Of a stretch of 44,646 nt of DNA, positions 15,843-24,152 are shown one piece after another. A program made the translations under genes and the position numbers. The notes beneath the pieces were generated by a model, which had not been told where the DNA came from, made no database searches, and worked only from the letters and a program-made list of their open reading frames with translations. This DNA is from an uncultured Anaerolineae bacterium (GTDB lineage: Bacteria; Chloroflexota; Anaerolineae; Anaerolineales; Villigracilaceae), in assembly GCA_903838415.1 (NCBI GenBank), contig CAILYI010000138.1:1-44646 (forward strand). The letters run 5' to 3'. Within the stretch, counting starts at the first letter, position 1. Each line of letters opens with the position of its first letter.

Positions 15843-16514
15843 ATGGAAAAATTGCTTCCCGAAGATATCGTCGGACAAATCCGCGAGGTATTCCAGCAGT
15901 TGAAGAACCCGGTGCAGGTTTTGCTGTTTGTTTCACAGGAAAACTGTGATTACTGCGAATCGACGCGTCAATTGCTTGAAGAAGTCAGCGAGCTTTCAGA
16001 TCAGATTTCACTCAGCGTGCATGACATGGCTGAAGAAGCCGACCTGGCGAAGCTCTATCGGGTGGAAGGAAAAGCCCCGGCGATTGTTTTCGCCGCCAAG
16101 GAAGGCGATCAAATTACCGATTACGGTATCCGCTACCTGGGTATTCCTTCCGGGCATGAGTTCACCACCCTGATTCAGGATTTGATCCTCGTTTCCGGGC
16201 GTGACTCTGGCCTTTCGGAGCAGATGCGCACCTATGTCAAAGCGCTGACAAAACCGGTTCACCTACAGGTTTTTGTCACCCCTACCTGACCGTATTGCCC
16301 GCGAGCCGTGCTGCTCGCACATCAGATTGCCATGGAAAATCCGGCGATGGTACTTGCCGAGGGAGTTGAAGCCACCGAATTTCAGGAACTTTCTGAAAAA
16401 TATATGATCAGCGGCGTGCCTGATACCGTTATAAATGACAGTGCCGGGCGCGTAGTTGGTGCAGTCCCGGAACAGAATATGCTCGCAGAATTAATGCGCG
16501 CTTTGGGAAAATAA
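15843..16514 (+). CDS. Selenocysteine-containing protein disulfide oxidoreductase (two thioredoxin folds)
   Basis: A 223-residue protein with two thioredoxin/glutaredoxin-like domains, as in PDO-type oxidoreductases. Domain 1 (about 1-115) has a CDYC redox motif in ENCDYCESTR. Domain 2 (about 120-223) has PVHLQVFVTPT-Sec-PYCPRAV, where the residue normally Cys in CPYC is encoded by TGA (16287-16289, residue 149). The frame continues unbroken with conserved cis-Pro-type sequence (ISGVPDTVIND). A SECIS-like hairpin follows the TGA. The selenocysteine formate dehydrogenase in this window shows that the host uses selenocysteine. AAGGAG lies five bases before the ATG. Conventional gene calling would split this into two fragments (15843-16289 and 16308-16514). 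It probably reduces disulfides in the cytoplasm. Confidence 0.87.
16287..16318 (+). promoter_or_regulatory. Sec codon and bacterial SECIS hairpin of the oxidoreductase
   Basis: TGA at 16287-16289 is followed after 11 nt by a perfect 6-bp stem GCGAGC (16301-16306) / GCTCGC (16313-16318) with the loop CGTGCT, which has a G in its first two bases. Stem position and loop size fit known bacterial SECIS rules (apical loop roughly 16-37 nt after UGA). Confidence 0.8.
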
Positions 16515-16520
16515 TCCATA

Positions 16521-16553
16521 AACCCTGACAGGCTTAATCAGCCTGTCAGGGTT
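16521..16553 (+). repeat. Perfect intercistronic hairpin
   Basis: AACCCTGACAGGC (16521-16533) and GCCTGTCAGGGTT (16541-16553), 13 bp with a 7-nt loop and no T-run. It lies between the oxidoreductase and the NifX-like gene and is probably an mRNA-stabilising or dispersed repeat element rather than a full terminator. Confidence 0.6.
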
Positions 16554-16570
16554 CTGATAGGTAGGAAACT

Positions 16571-16951
16571 TTGTCCACAATAAAGATTGCCGCCGTCACT
16601 GATGACGGCCAGATTTTGAGTAATCATTTTGGCATGGCCGGGCAGTATCTGGTCATTGAAGCGGTTGATGGGCTGATTGTCAAGCAGGAAATCCGTCAGA
16701 AGCCGCACCACGCTGTTCACCCTGATCACAGCAAGGAACATGTCCATAGTGACCAGTTGCACGAAGATATGTTCGCCCCGATCCGCGATTGCCAGGTTTT
16801 GCTGGTGGGTGGAATGGGCAGCGGCGCACACCAGAAAGCTGTCAGCGCCGGGTTGGAGATTGTGTTGACCGGCGGCGTTATCGCGGAAGCGGCGCAGAGC
16901 TACTTGAGCGGCGCAGCCATCAGCAATGATTTACGGCTGCACCGTCATTAG
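16571..16951 (+). CDS. NifX/NifB-type (dinitrogenase Fe-Mo cofactor) domain protein
   Basis: A 126-residue protein with the NifX-like fold: KIAAVTDDGQILSNHFGMAGQYLVIE at the start, RDCQVLLVGGMGSGAHQKAVSAG in the middle, and GGVIAEAAQSYL near the end. A His-rich stretch lies between (HHAVHPDHSKEHVHSDQLH, about 46-64). No nitrogenase genes are present, so it is one of the widespread small cofactor-binding homologues, perhaps holding an Fe-S or metal group. TTG 16571 is used with GGAAAC upstream. It sits nine bases before the thioredoxin gene. Confidence 0.82.
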   Translation: MSTIKIAAVTDDGQILSNHFGMAGQYLVIEAVDGLIVKQEIRQKPHHAVHPDHSKEHVHSDQLHEDMFAPIRDCQVLLVGGMGSGAHQKAVSAGLEIVLTGGVIAEAAQSYLSGAAISNDLRLHRH

Positions 16952-16959
16952 GAGGAGAT

Positions 16960-17559
16960 ATGTCTGATCGCAGACAGGAGCTTCGCGAAAAAAGGAAAAA
17001 AGATCAGCGTACACAAAACCTGATTATGATGGTGGTCGGCGTCGGGTTGGTTTTAATCGCCATCGCTGTTTTTTTGGCTATCCCCACGGCGCAGGCCCAA
17101 GTCGAGCAGTTGGGCGATTCCGCTGTCATCCCGGCCGCGGTCGATTTTCCTGTGCCCGAAGTTAAGATAACCGATTTGAATGATAAGCCGGTGGCCCTCT
17201 CTGATTTCGCTGGTCAGGTGATTTTGTACAATGCCTGGGCGACCTGGTGCCCGCCCTGTAAGGAAGAGATGCCGACGCTGGAGGCTTACTTTCAGGCGCA
17301 GAAGCAAAATGGTTTTGTGATCGTGGCGATTGAAGATGGCTCGCCGGTTGCTGAAGTTGCGGCGTTTGTGAAAGATCACGGCCTGACTTTTCCGGTCTGG
17401 CCGGACACGACCTGGGTGGCGACGACGGCTTTCAAGACTGAAGCTCTGCCGACTTCCTTCGTGATTGATCGTAAAGGCACCGTGCGCCTGACGTGGACGG
17501 GGGCGATCACGCGCGCTGCGCTGGAAAAATATGTCACCCCAATTATTGAAGAGCAGTAG
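16960..17559 (+). CDS. TlpA/ResA-like membrane-anchored thioredoxin
   Basis: A 199-residue protein with a basic N-terminus and one membrane helix (about 22-44), then a TlpA-type thioredoxin domain outside the membrane. The redox motif is WCPPCKEEMP, and ALPTSFVID holds the cis-proline. It would reduce disulfides or haem-binding cysteines of exported proteins. AGGAG lies about seven bases before the ATG. It probably shares a transcript with the NifX-like and OsmC genes. Confidence 0.92.
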   Translation: MSDRRQELREKRKKDQRTQNLIMMVVGVGLVLIAIAVFLAIPTAQAQVEQLGDSAVIPAAVDFPVPEVKITDLNDKPVALSDFAGQVILYNAWATWCPPCKEEMPTLEAYFQAQKQNGFVIVAIEDGSPVAEVAAFVKDHGLTFPVWPDTTWVATTAFKTEALPTSFVIDRKGTVRLTWTGAITRAALEKYVTPIIEEQ

Positions 17560-17569
17560 GAGAGACTGA

Positions 17570-18043
17570 ATGGACGCAAAAGTAACCTGGAGCCAGGGAA
17601 TGAGCTTTACCGGAACGGCCGGGACGGGTTTCAGCGTGCAGCTTGGCGCGGATCCGGGTGTTGGCGGCGCGAATGATGGTTTTCGACCGATGGAACTGAT
17701 GGCCGTCAGCCTGGCGGGATGCACCGCCATGGACGTGATTTCCATCATTCGCAAAAAGCAGCAGGATGTGACCGGGTTTGAAGTGCAGGTCAAGGCCAGC
17801 CAGTCTGAGTCTCATCCGCATGTCTTTCAACAGGCGCAAATTCTGTACCAGGTCAGCGGCCATGGTGTGGACGAATCGGCTGTGCTGCGCGCCATCGAGC
17901 TTTCGGCGCTGAAGTATTGCCCGGCGCAGGCTATGCTCTCGAAGGTTATTCCGATCACTTTGCATTATGAACTCTACGAGGACAAAGGCGGCGGAACCAG
18001 GGAACTGGTGAAGCAAGGCCAGTGGACGCCGCCAGCGGCATAA
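17570..18043 (+). CDS. OsmC-family protein
   Basis: A 157-residue OsmC-like protein. The first conserved Cys is in VSLAGCTAMDVISIIRKK and the second in ALKYCPAQAML. This Cys pair is the peroxidatic/resolving pair in OsmC and Ohr. The branch (PMELMAVSLAGC) is the general OsmC type rather than Ohr. A likely role is peroxide or organic hydroperoxide reduction. AGGAG lies before ATG 17570, and the gene is 11 bp from the thioredoxin stop. Last gene before a terminator. Confidence 0.88.
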   Translation: MDAKVTWSQGMSFTGTAGTGFSVQLGADPGVGGANDGFRPMELMAVSLAGCTAMDVISIIRKKQQDVTGFEVQVKASQSESHPHVFQQAQILYQVSGHGVDESAVLRAIELSALKYCPAQAMLSKVIPITLHYELYEDKGGGTRELVKQGQWTPPAA

Positions 18044-18045
18044 GA

Positions 18046-18087
18046 GAATCAAAAAACGGATTGCTTTCGCAGTCCGTTTTTTGATTC
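18046..18087. terminator. Long bidirectional terminator
   Basis: A 19-bp stem with one G-U position (18046-18064 with 18069-18087) and a TTTC loop. The arms contain A6 and T6 tracts, so it works in both directions. It separates the OsmC gene (+) from the first M23 lipoprotein (-). Confidence 0.9.
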
Positions 18088-18106
18088 ATGCGCCGGTTTG
18101 CGCTGA

Positions 18107-19603
18107 TTATTGTTGGCTGGATGTAATCAGGCTTTTGCCTTCTCCTTTATCCGAGGCGGTGACGGTTTGCGAGAAGCGCTTGAGAAAGCCTTGATAGGCC
18201 GTGCTACCATCATGGACGGCCCAGCCTTCCATGACGAAGGGCACAGGGCTGTCAGCCAGAATCCATTCGCCGTTGTATTTGCGGGCGATGTGAACGTGCG
18301 TACCGGTCACTTCGCCGCCTTCACAGGAAGCATGCCCGATCCGGTCGCCGGTGTTGACCTTCGTCCCGGCCGGGATATGGTCAATGGTGGCCAGGTGCAG
18401 GTAGAAAATATCCCAGCCGGTTCTTTCGTCGCCATCGCCATCCAGGTCGAGCATGGTTCCATCCACTTCCGAGCGGGCGATGACGCCGGGCGCCATCGCT
18501 GTCACCCAGTCGTTGGACAGGCCGCATTCGGCCACGCCGTTCGGGGCGAAGTCGATGGCGGCGTAAGGCTCACCTTTGCCCCAACCGGTGTGCGGACCGC
18601 CGGTGTAGTTCCAGCTTTTTCCACGTTCAAAAGGTAGGGTGAAGGTCGGTTGTGTCAGGCTGCCGGGGATGAAGGGCGTCACGCTGTTCGTCGTGGCTCC
18701 GTTTTGCCAGGGATCGCCGAATAAGACCTTATAAGTTTGCGCCAGGCCGCCGGGACCGGTCATCTGGTCGTACTGCGGAGAAGAATATTGCTGCGCAAAA
18801 ACGAATTGCAGGGAGACTGTTGCGGCGTTTTGCCAGGGATCGGGTCTTTCAATCCGGCCATCGGGATGCTCAAACTCGATCAGCGCGCCGCGCCGCCAGC
18901 CGTAATACCCGTTGTTGAGGATGTTTGCCAGCCAGACAAGCTGCATGTAAACGCCGGCATGGAACTGGTCATTGTAGCCCAGCAGGTACTCGGTATTGGG
19001 AGTATTGGGGTTGCTCAGGGCTTGAGAATAATATTCGAGCATCGCCAGCAGCAGGCGTGGACTGACGCTGAAGTTGGTGGAGACTAGCTTGACGATCTCT
19101 GCGCCACTGCGCGGGCCATCCCCGAGCTGGCCGATATAATTTTTGAACCAGCCTGGCTGCGAATTGACGAAGGCGGTGATGTCGAAATCCACTTGATCCG
19201 GGCCGTTGATAAACAGGCTGTCCGGCAGAATTTGATACGGATTGCCCCATAAGGCCTTGAAATAGATCGGAATTTTCATCGGCATGCCGGGCGGCATGGT
19301 GCTGGCGTTCTGCGGGATGATGGGATTGGCCGTGCGGATTTCGGCTTCCGTGGTGTTAAAACGCGCTGCCAGCGCCGGGAGCGTATCGCCGTTTTGGGCG
19401 ACGTAATCAACCAGTTCACCGGGTCCAAAAGGCGGACGGGTGGGCAGTGGTGTGAAGATCGCGGCAGGGGTGGGAAAAGCCGGGGTGGACGGTGAGACAG
19501 GTGTGGGGGCTGTGCTTTGCGGCGCTCCGCAAGCTGCCAGCAGTACGATCAGGCACAGCAGCAGGCCGGTCTCGCGGCGTCGTTGACGTTCGGTGGGGTT
19601 CAT
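18107..19603 (-). CDS. LysM/M23 peptidoglycan-targeting lipoprotein (paralogue 1)
   Basis: A 498-residue exported lipoprotein (lipobox LLAAC within the first 26 residues). A Pro/Thr-rich linker is followed by one LysM repeat (VDYVAQNGDTLPALAARF). An unassigned middle region has the conserved LLLAMLEYY motif. The C-terminal M23 metallopeptidase domain has zinc ligands in GGPHTGWGKG...AAIDFAP and THVHIARKYNG. Embedded in the M23 domain is a calcium-type loop DLDGDGDERTGW. It probably binds and cuts peptidoglycan at the cell surface. Its ATG overlaps the stop of paralogue 2 (19600-19603), so the two are cotranscribed. Confidence 0.88.
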   Translation of the reverse strand: MNPTERQRRRETGLLLCLIVLLAACGAPQSTAPTPVSPSTPAFPTPAAIFTPLPTRPPFGPGELVDYVAQNGDTLPALAARFNTTEAEIRTANPIIPQNASTMPPGMPMKIPIYFKALWGNPYQILPDSLFINGPDQVDFDITAFVNSQPGWFKNYIGQLGDGPRSGAEIVKLVSTNFSVSPRLLLAMLEYYSQALSNPNTPNTEYLLGYNDQFHAGVYMQLVWLANILNNGYYGWRRGALIEFEHPDGRIERPDPWQNAATVSLQFVFAQQYSSPQYDQMTGPGGLAQTYKVLFGDPWQNGATTNSVTPFIPGSLTQPTFTLPFERGKSWNYTGGPHTGWGKGEPYAAIDFAPNGVAECGLSNDWVTAMAPGVIARSEVDGTMLDLDGDGDERTGWDIFYLHLATIDHIPAGTKVNTGDRIGHASCEGGEVTGTHVHIARKYNGEWILADSPVPFVMEGWAVHDGSTAYQGFLKRFSQTVTASDKGEGKSLITSSQQ

Positions 19604-21198
19604 TTTTTTGCTCGAATTACATTTGTTTCAAACGTTCCGGAAGTACTGGCTTCAACAATTTTGTCGTCCTTGGTGAGCGTGCCTTTGTATTTGACCAAAC
19701 CTTTGTGGGCGATCCAGCCATCCATGTTGAAAGGCATGGGGCCATCGGCCAGCATCCACTCGCCGTTGTATTTGCGCGCGATATGGACATGGGTGCCGGT
19801 TGAGATGCCGCCCTCGCACGAGGCGTGACCGATATGGTCATCCTTTTGCAAAACCGTGCCCTGCTGCGCTTTGCCATCGCTGCGGATGTGCAGGAACATG
19901 ATGTCCCAGCCGGTTTGTTCATTGCCATCACCATCCAGGTCAAGGATGACCACACCGGTCGCGGTGCGCGCCACTACTCCGGCCGCTGGAGCCACGACCC
20001 ATTCATTTGACTCGACGCAACCGGTGATATCGGCAGCGGGGGCGAAATCGAGCGCCGCCAGCGCGCCTTTTTCTTCCCAGGCGGAGTGCGGCCCGCCCGT
20101 GAAGGCCCAGACTTTACCCGGCACGAAGGGCAGACTCAGCTCGGGTTGGGTCAGGTTATCGGGGATGGCTGGTTCAAAAGCGGCGGACCGCTCCCAGGTT
20201 GGACCGAACATTTTTGCGTACAAAGCCGGGAATCCGCTTGGGGCGACGGCCTGTTCCCATTCGGTGCGCGTGTGTGTTTGAGAAAAATAATACTGGATGG
20301 CGGCTGTCCCGGCGTTCAGGTTGGGATCAAGGCGCATGGTCGAACCATCGATAAAAGTAAGCTCGATCAAGTCGCCAGAGCGCCAGCGGTAAAAGCCATC
20401 CGAAAGCGTGCCCGAGGCCCACATCAACTGTCGAAACAGGCCGCGATAGCGATAATCGACATATCCAAGCGGATATTCATCCTGAGCAAGGTTGGTGGGT
20501 TTCCCCAGCACCCAGTGGCTTTCGTATTCGATAATCGCCAGCAAAATCCGTGGGCTGAGTGAATTTTCCTGTGCCAGGCGCTCAACAGCCTGCGCGCCAT
20601 TCAGCGTACCGCCGCTCATGACGTATTCTGTGTAATACGCTAAAAACCCGTTTTGCACGTTGACGTATTCCATGATGTCAAAGCCAATGGTGGCTGGGCC
20701 AAGCACAATTTCGCTATCGGGGATGGTGCGCTTCGACGGGCTGAACTCAACAGCAGCACTCCTTTTGGGAATGAGCAGCAGGGTGCCAATTGGAATCAGC
20801 GCATCTTTTGGAGGTAAAACCACGTCCGAGATGATTTGATCTGCGCTGATGCCGAACCGATTCATCACCGCGTTAAGCGTATCCCCGCTCTGACTCTGGT
20901 AAACGTCCATCGGGCCGGAAGTATTAATCGGCGGGAGAGTGGCGGTGGCTTGTGGCGGTTGGCTGGGGAGCATACCGGGCGTGGGTGACCCAGGGACGGG
21001 TAATACCATTAAAGGAGTAATACTGGGCGATGGCGCGAGGCTGGGAATCAGCGGCTGAGTCGCCACGACTGCGGTAGTTGGGGAGGCTGCTAGCGGGGTA
21101 GGGGTGTTGGGTAAACCCCACAGGCCTGAATTTCCGGCGCAGGAGGTTAATAAGGTGGTAATAATGGCAATTAGAATAAAGCGAGGAGTTTTTACCAT
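19600..21198 (-). CDS. LysM/M23 peptidoglycan-targeting lipoprotein (paralogue 2)
   Basis: A 532-residue paralogue of the downstream gene with the same order of parts: lipobox LLTSC, a long Pro/Thr linker, one LysM (VYQSQSGDTLNAVMNRFG), a middle region with LLAIIEYE, and M23 with GGPHSAWEEKG, ALDFAP and THVHIARKYNG. The loop is DLDGDGNEQTGW. An extended -10 (TGGTATAAT, 21218-21210 minus) lies only 11 bases before the ATG and no Shine-Dalgarno is visible, so the transcript may be nearly leaderless. Confidence 0.88.
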   Translation of the reverse strand: MVKTPRFILIAIITTLLTSCAGNSGLWGLPNTPTPLAASPTTAVVATQPLIPSLAPSPSITPLMVLPVPGSPTPGMLPSQPPQATATLPPINTSGPMDVYQSQSGDTLNAVMNRFGISADQIISDVVLPPKDALIPIGTLLLIPKRSAAVEFSPSKRTIPDSEIVLGPATIGFDIMEYVNVQNGFLAYYTEYVMSGGTLNGAQAVERLAQENSLSPRILLAIIEYESHWVLGKPTNLAQDEYPLGYVDYRYRGLFRQLMWASGTLSDGFYRWRSGDLIELTFIDGSTMRLDPNLNAGTAAIQYYFSQTHTRTEWEQAVAPSGFPALYAKMFGPTWERSAAFEPAIPDNLTQPELSLPFVPGKVWAFTGGPHSAWEEKGALAALDFAPAADITGCVESNEWVVAPAAGVVARTATGVVILDLDGDGNEQTGWDIMFLHIRSDGKAQQGTVLQKDDHIGHASCEGGISTGTHVHIARKYNGEWMLADGPMPFNMDGWIAHKGLVKYKGTLTKDDKIVEASTSGTFETNVIRAKK

Positions 21199-21333
21199 AA
21201 GTCGCCGTGATTATACCAGCAGGGGTGGCGAGGAAAAATGACATGTCCATTATCGGAAATGCAATTTGGCTATTGCAAGGGAACCTTTCTTGTAACATAA
21301 TATCTATCAGTCACCCACGCAAGCGAGGAGCAT

Positions 21334-22383
21334 ATGCATAAAAATCGGATTTTCATTTCTGTTCTTTCCATCTGGCTGGCGCTAATAAGCTGCAACCTGC
21401 CACAAAGCATTGTACCCCAGGCAGCGGCGAATGGTTCAAGCGCCGATCTCACAGCCACAGCGATGGCGGCTTCCGTTCCGGGAAGCGTGGTCAGTACCAA
21501 CACGCCGGTCGTCGCGGCGGCTACCCTGGCAGCCGCCACACTTCCACCAGAATCCACGGCAACCCTGACGCCTTCGCCTACGCCCTGTCTACCGGCTGTC
21601 GTGGCGAATTCGTCGGTTAATGTCCGCTCCGGGCCGGGGACGGTCTATCCCACGGTTGGCGCCCTGGCTCAAAATGGCAGCGCGCCCATCGCTGGCAAAA
21701 GTGCGGATGGAACCTGGTGGTACATTGATTTTGCTGGTGGCATCGGCGGGCATGGCTGGGTATCTGGTGGTGTTGTTACGGCGGCTTGTGTGCCAGCCAC
21801 CGTGGCGATTATTGCCGCGCCGCCTACTCCGTTGCCGCCCAGCGGTACCTGCAAGGATGGTTATGTCTTCAGATTGGCGCGTTCAAGCGACAAGGTCTGT
21901 GTGCCGCCCGCTTCCAAAGCCCAGGCTGATGCGGATAACGCCGCCGCTGATTCGCGTAAGATTGTTGCCGTGTACGGTGCGGATGCCTGCGTGGAGGGAT
22001 ATGTCTGGCGCGATGCTTTCACGGTCGATCACGTTTGCGTCACAGCGGCTGTGCGCAGCCAGGCGGCGGCGGATAATGCTGCGGCGGCTTCGCGCTGGGT
22101 GGCCGGCGCCTACGGGCCGCATACCTGCATTGCAGGCTTTGTCTGGCGTGAGGCGGGGGCTGGCGATGATGTTTGTGTGGAGGCTTCTGTGCGGGCGCAG
22201 GCGCAGTCTGATAATGCTGCCGCCAGTTCCCGTCAGGCTATCAACGCTTCTGGCCCAGATGCCTGCATCCCGGGGTATGTCTGGCGGGATGCTTACTCGG
22301 GTGACCATGTCTGCGTGACGGCGGCGGTTCACAGCCAGGTGGCGGCTGATAATGCCGCTGCTGCCAGCCACACATGGCCGTAG
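21334..22383 (+). CDS. SH3-like lipoprotein with four 46-residue repeats
   Basis: A 349-residue exported lipoprotein (lipobox-like LISC, Cys21). Residues about 90-150 form a bacterial SH3 domain (VNVRSGPGTVYPTVG, then GWVSGG). The C-terminal half contains four tandem repeats of 46 residues, each with a pattern like ACxxGYVWRDA, DHVCV, and SQxAADNAAAASR. Two conserved Cys per repeat may form disulfides. The last repeat is cut short. SH3b domains often bind cell-wall material. GAGGAG lies four bases before the ATG, and the gene is divergent from paralogue 2 and convergent to paralogue 3. Confidence 0.82.
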   Translation: MHKNRIFISVLSIWLALISCNLPQSIVPQAAANGSSADLTATAMAASVPGSVVSTNTPVVAAATLAAATLPPESTATLTPSPTPCLPAVVANSSVNVRSGPGTVYPTVGALAQNGSAPIAGKSADGTWWYIDFAGGIGGHGWVSGGVVTAACVPATVAIIAAPPTPLPPSGTCKDGYVFRLARSSDKVCVPPASKAQADADNAAADSRKIVAVYGADACVEGYVWRDAFTVDHVCVTAAVRSQAAADNAAAASRWVAGAYGPHTCIAGFVWREAGAGDDVCVEASVRAQAQSDNAAASSRQAINASGPDACIPGYVWRDAYSGDHVCVTAAVHSQVAADNAAAASHTWP

Positions 22384-22392
22384 GATAAAGCC

Positions 22393-23979
22393 TTAGCGTT
22401 GGATAGCGTTGATGGCGCTGCTTCCGTCCCAGGCTTCGACTGAGACCCCGTTGCGGGTCAGCCAGCCATCGTATTCCACTTCGCTGCCAGTGGAAACGAA
22501 ACTATCCAGCACAAATGGAATGTTTGGGTCGGCAGCAGGAATCCAAAGGCCGTTGTAGCGCCGGGCGAGGTGCAGGTGGTCGGCGTTGGCCAGCCCGCCT
22601 TCGCAGGAAGGATGGCCGATGTTATCGCCAACCTTTACGTGGGCTCCGGGCTGAACCCGGCCGCGGCTTTCCATGTGCATATACAAAATGGTCCAGCCGG
22701 TTTGTTCCAGTCCGTCGCCATCTAGGTCTTCGACCACCGCGCCGTGATCGGCGCGAATGATCAGGCCGGGGGCGACGGCTGTCGTCCAGGCCTCGCTGGG
22801 GCCGCAGCCGATCGGATCACCGGGCGGGGCGAAATCGAGCGCCGCCCAGGCTGTGCCTTCGTCCCACCCGGCGTGCGGGCCGCCGGTATATTGCCAGATT
22901 TCGCCAGCGCGGAAGGGCAGAGTCAGCGTGGGTTGAGTCAGACCGGCTGGCAGCAGCGGCTCAATCGCCCAATCAAAGGGATAGCCGTACATCATGATGT
23001 AGGTGGCATACAAACCTTTGGGACCGGTATCAATCAGCCAGGATGATTGGTCATCGAGCTTGGCAAACAGATTTTGAATCCCCGCCGTGCCGGGATTAAT
23101 TCCTGGCTGCGGGATGATTTCTGTCCCATCAGCCAGAATCCAGGATTGGATTTTGGATTCCTTCCACCGATAAAAACCCTGATTGAGCATATCCGCCGCC
23201 CAGGTGAGCTGGCGGTATAGTCCTTGATGAAAATCATCCACATAACCGATCGGGGTATACGTGGTGGATGGAGCCGGGTTGGGATTGGTGACCCACTGGG
23301 CGCGATATTCCAGCATAGCCAGCAGCAGGCGCGGATTGACCGAGTAGTTTTGTGCCACCCTGACGACGATTTGCGCGCCGGTCAGCGTTTCCCCGTTAAC
23401 ATCCTGGGTGTAATAGGCCAGGTAGCCGCTCTGTTTTTGGATAAAAGCTTCCACATCCAGCAGGCTGCTCAAGGGGCCGTAGATCAACTCCGAATCGGGG
23501 ATGATTTTGAAATAGTCTGCCGAGGCAAGCTGTGGGACGGCGGCGATGATGGGGGCTTGTTGTCTGGTGAAAACCGGGATGATGAGCGTGTCGCCGGGAT
23601 AAATGATCGTATCTGCGCTCAGATTGTTGGTCGAAAGCAGTTCCTCAGTCGTAATGCCAAACTGACTGGCAATCGAGGCTGGATAATCGCCCTGCTGGAC
23701 AGTGTATGACAGCGGGCCGGGCGTGGGTAAGAATTGTTGGGCCACCTCGCCGGGCAGCGGTGTGAAGGTTGGCAGCAGAGCTCCGTTGGCGGTTGGGCTG
23801 GCGATGGGGACGCCGGGCGCGCGCGTAGGCGGCAGATAGGTCATTACCGGTATGCCCGTGGGTTGGTTGGGATTGGCAATCGGCGCGACCGGGGTGAAAT
23901 GGGTGTTGACTGGCGCGGAGCGCGTGCAGGAAGTGAGCAACAGAGTCAGAAGGATGAGGGCAGACAGGAATGAGCGCAT
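22393..23979 (-). CDS. LysM/M23 peptidoglycan-targeting lipoprotein (paralogue 3)
   Basis: A 528-residue third paralogue: lipobox LLTSC, Pro/Thr linker, LysM (YTVQQGDYPASIASQFG), middle region with LLLAMLEYR, and M23 with GGPHAGWDEG, ALDFAP and DHLHLARRYNG. The loop is DLDGDGLEQTGW. ATG 23979 is preferred; an in-frame TTG at 23997 lies inside the promoter. TATAAT (23992-23987, minus) ends seven bases before the ATG, so transcription probably starts at or next to the start codon. It differs from the others by HLH in place of HVH. Confidence 0.88.
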   Translation of the reverse strand: MRSFLSALILLTLLLTSCTRSAPVNTHFTPVAPIANPNQPTGIPVMTYLPPTRAPGVPIASPTANGALLPTFTPLPGEVAQQFLPTPGPLSYTVQQGDYPASIASQFGITTEELLSTNNLSADTIIYPGDTLIIPVFTRQQAPIIAAVPQLASADYFKIIPDSELIYGPLSSLLDVEAFIQKQSGYLAYYTQDVNGETLTGAQIVVRVAQNYSVNPRLLLAMLEYRAQWVTNPNPAPSTTYTPIGYVDDFHQGLYRQLTWAADMLNQGFYRWKESKIQSWILADGTEIIPQPGINPGTAGIQNLFAKLDDQSSWLIDTGPKGLYATYIMMYGYPFDWAIEPLLPAGLTQPTLTLPFRAGEIWQYTGGPHAGWDEGTAWAALDFAPPGDPIGCGPSEAWTTAVAPGLIIRADHGAVVEDLDGDGLEQTGWTILYMHMESRGRVQPGAHVKVGDNIGHPSCEGGLANADHLHLARRYNGLWIPAADPNIPFVLDSFVSTGSEVEYDGWLTRNGVSVEAWDGSSAINAIQR

Positions 23980-24084
23980 GGCGGTGATTATACTCAAGTG
24001 GGATGATGGATGTGGAAAAACAAGCAGGGAAATGAATTAATGAATTGGATGCGATTTCTATCGGAGATTGAAGCGGCCCACTAA

Positions 24085-24122
24085 AAAATAGCGACCTAAC
24101 TTGAGCGTTAAGCCGCTATTTT
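24085..24122. terminator. Intrinsic terminator after the formate dehydrogenase operon
   Basis: AAAATAGCG (24085-24093) pairs with CGCTATTTT (24114-24122), and an inner TAAC/GTTA stem extends it. A and T tracts on both sides allow bidirectional use. It lies just beyond the 3' end of the ferritin-like gene. Confidence 0.78.
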
Positions 24123-24152
24123 GAAATCTCGTCTGGCCCGAACTGTGATCAA

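Noticed and set aside
16287..16308. Apparent gene break between 15843-16289 and 16308-16514 as a frameshift or pseudogene
   Set aside because: Both parts are in the same frame, the stop is TGA at the CPYC cysteine column, and a SECIS hairpin follows, so selenocysteine is the simpler reading.
21850..22380. Regular repeats possibly forming a CRISPR array
   Set aside because: The 138-bp period is the 46-residue protein repeat and the sequence between repeat cores is coding, so it is not a CRISPR array.
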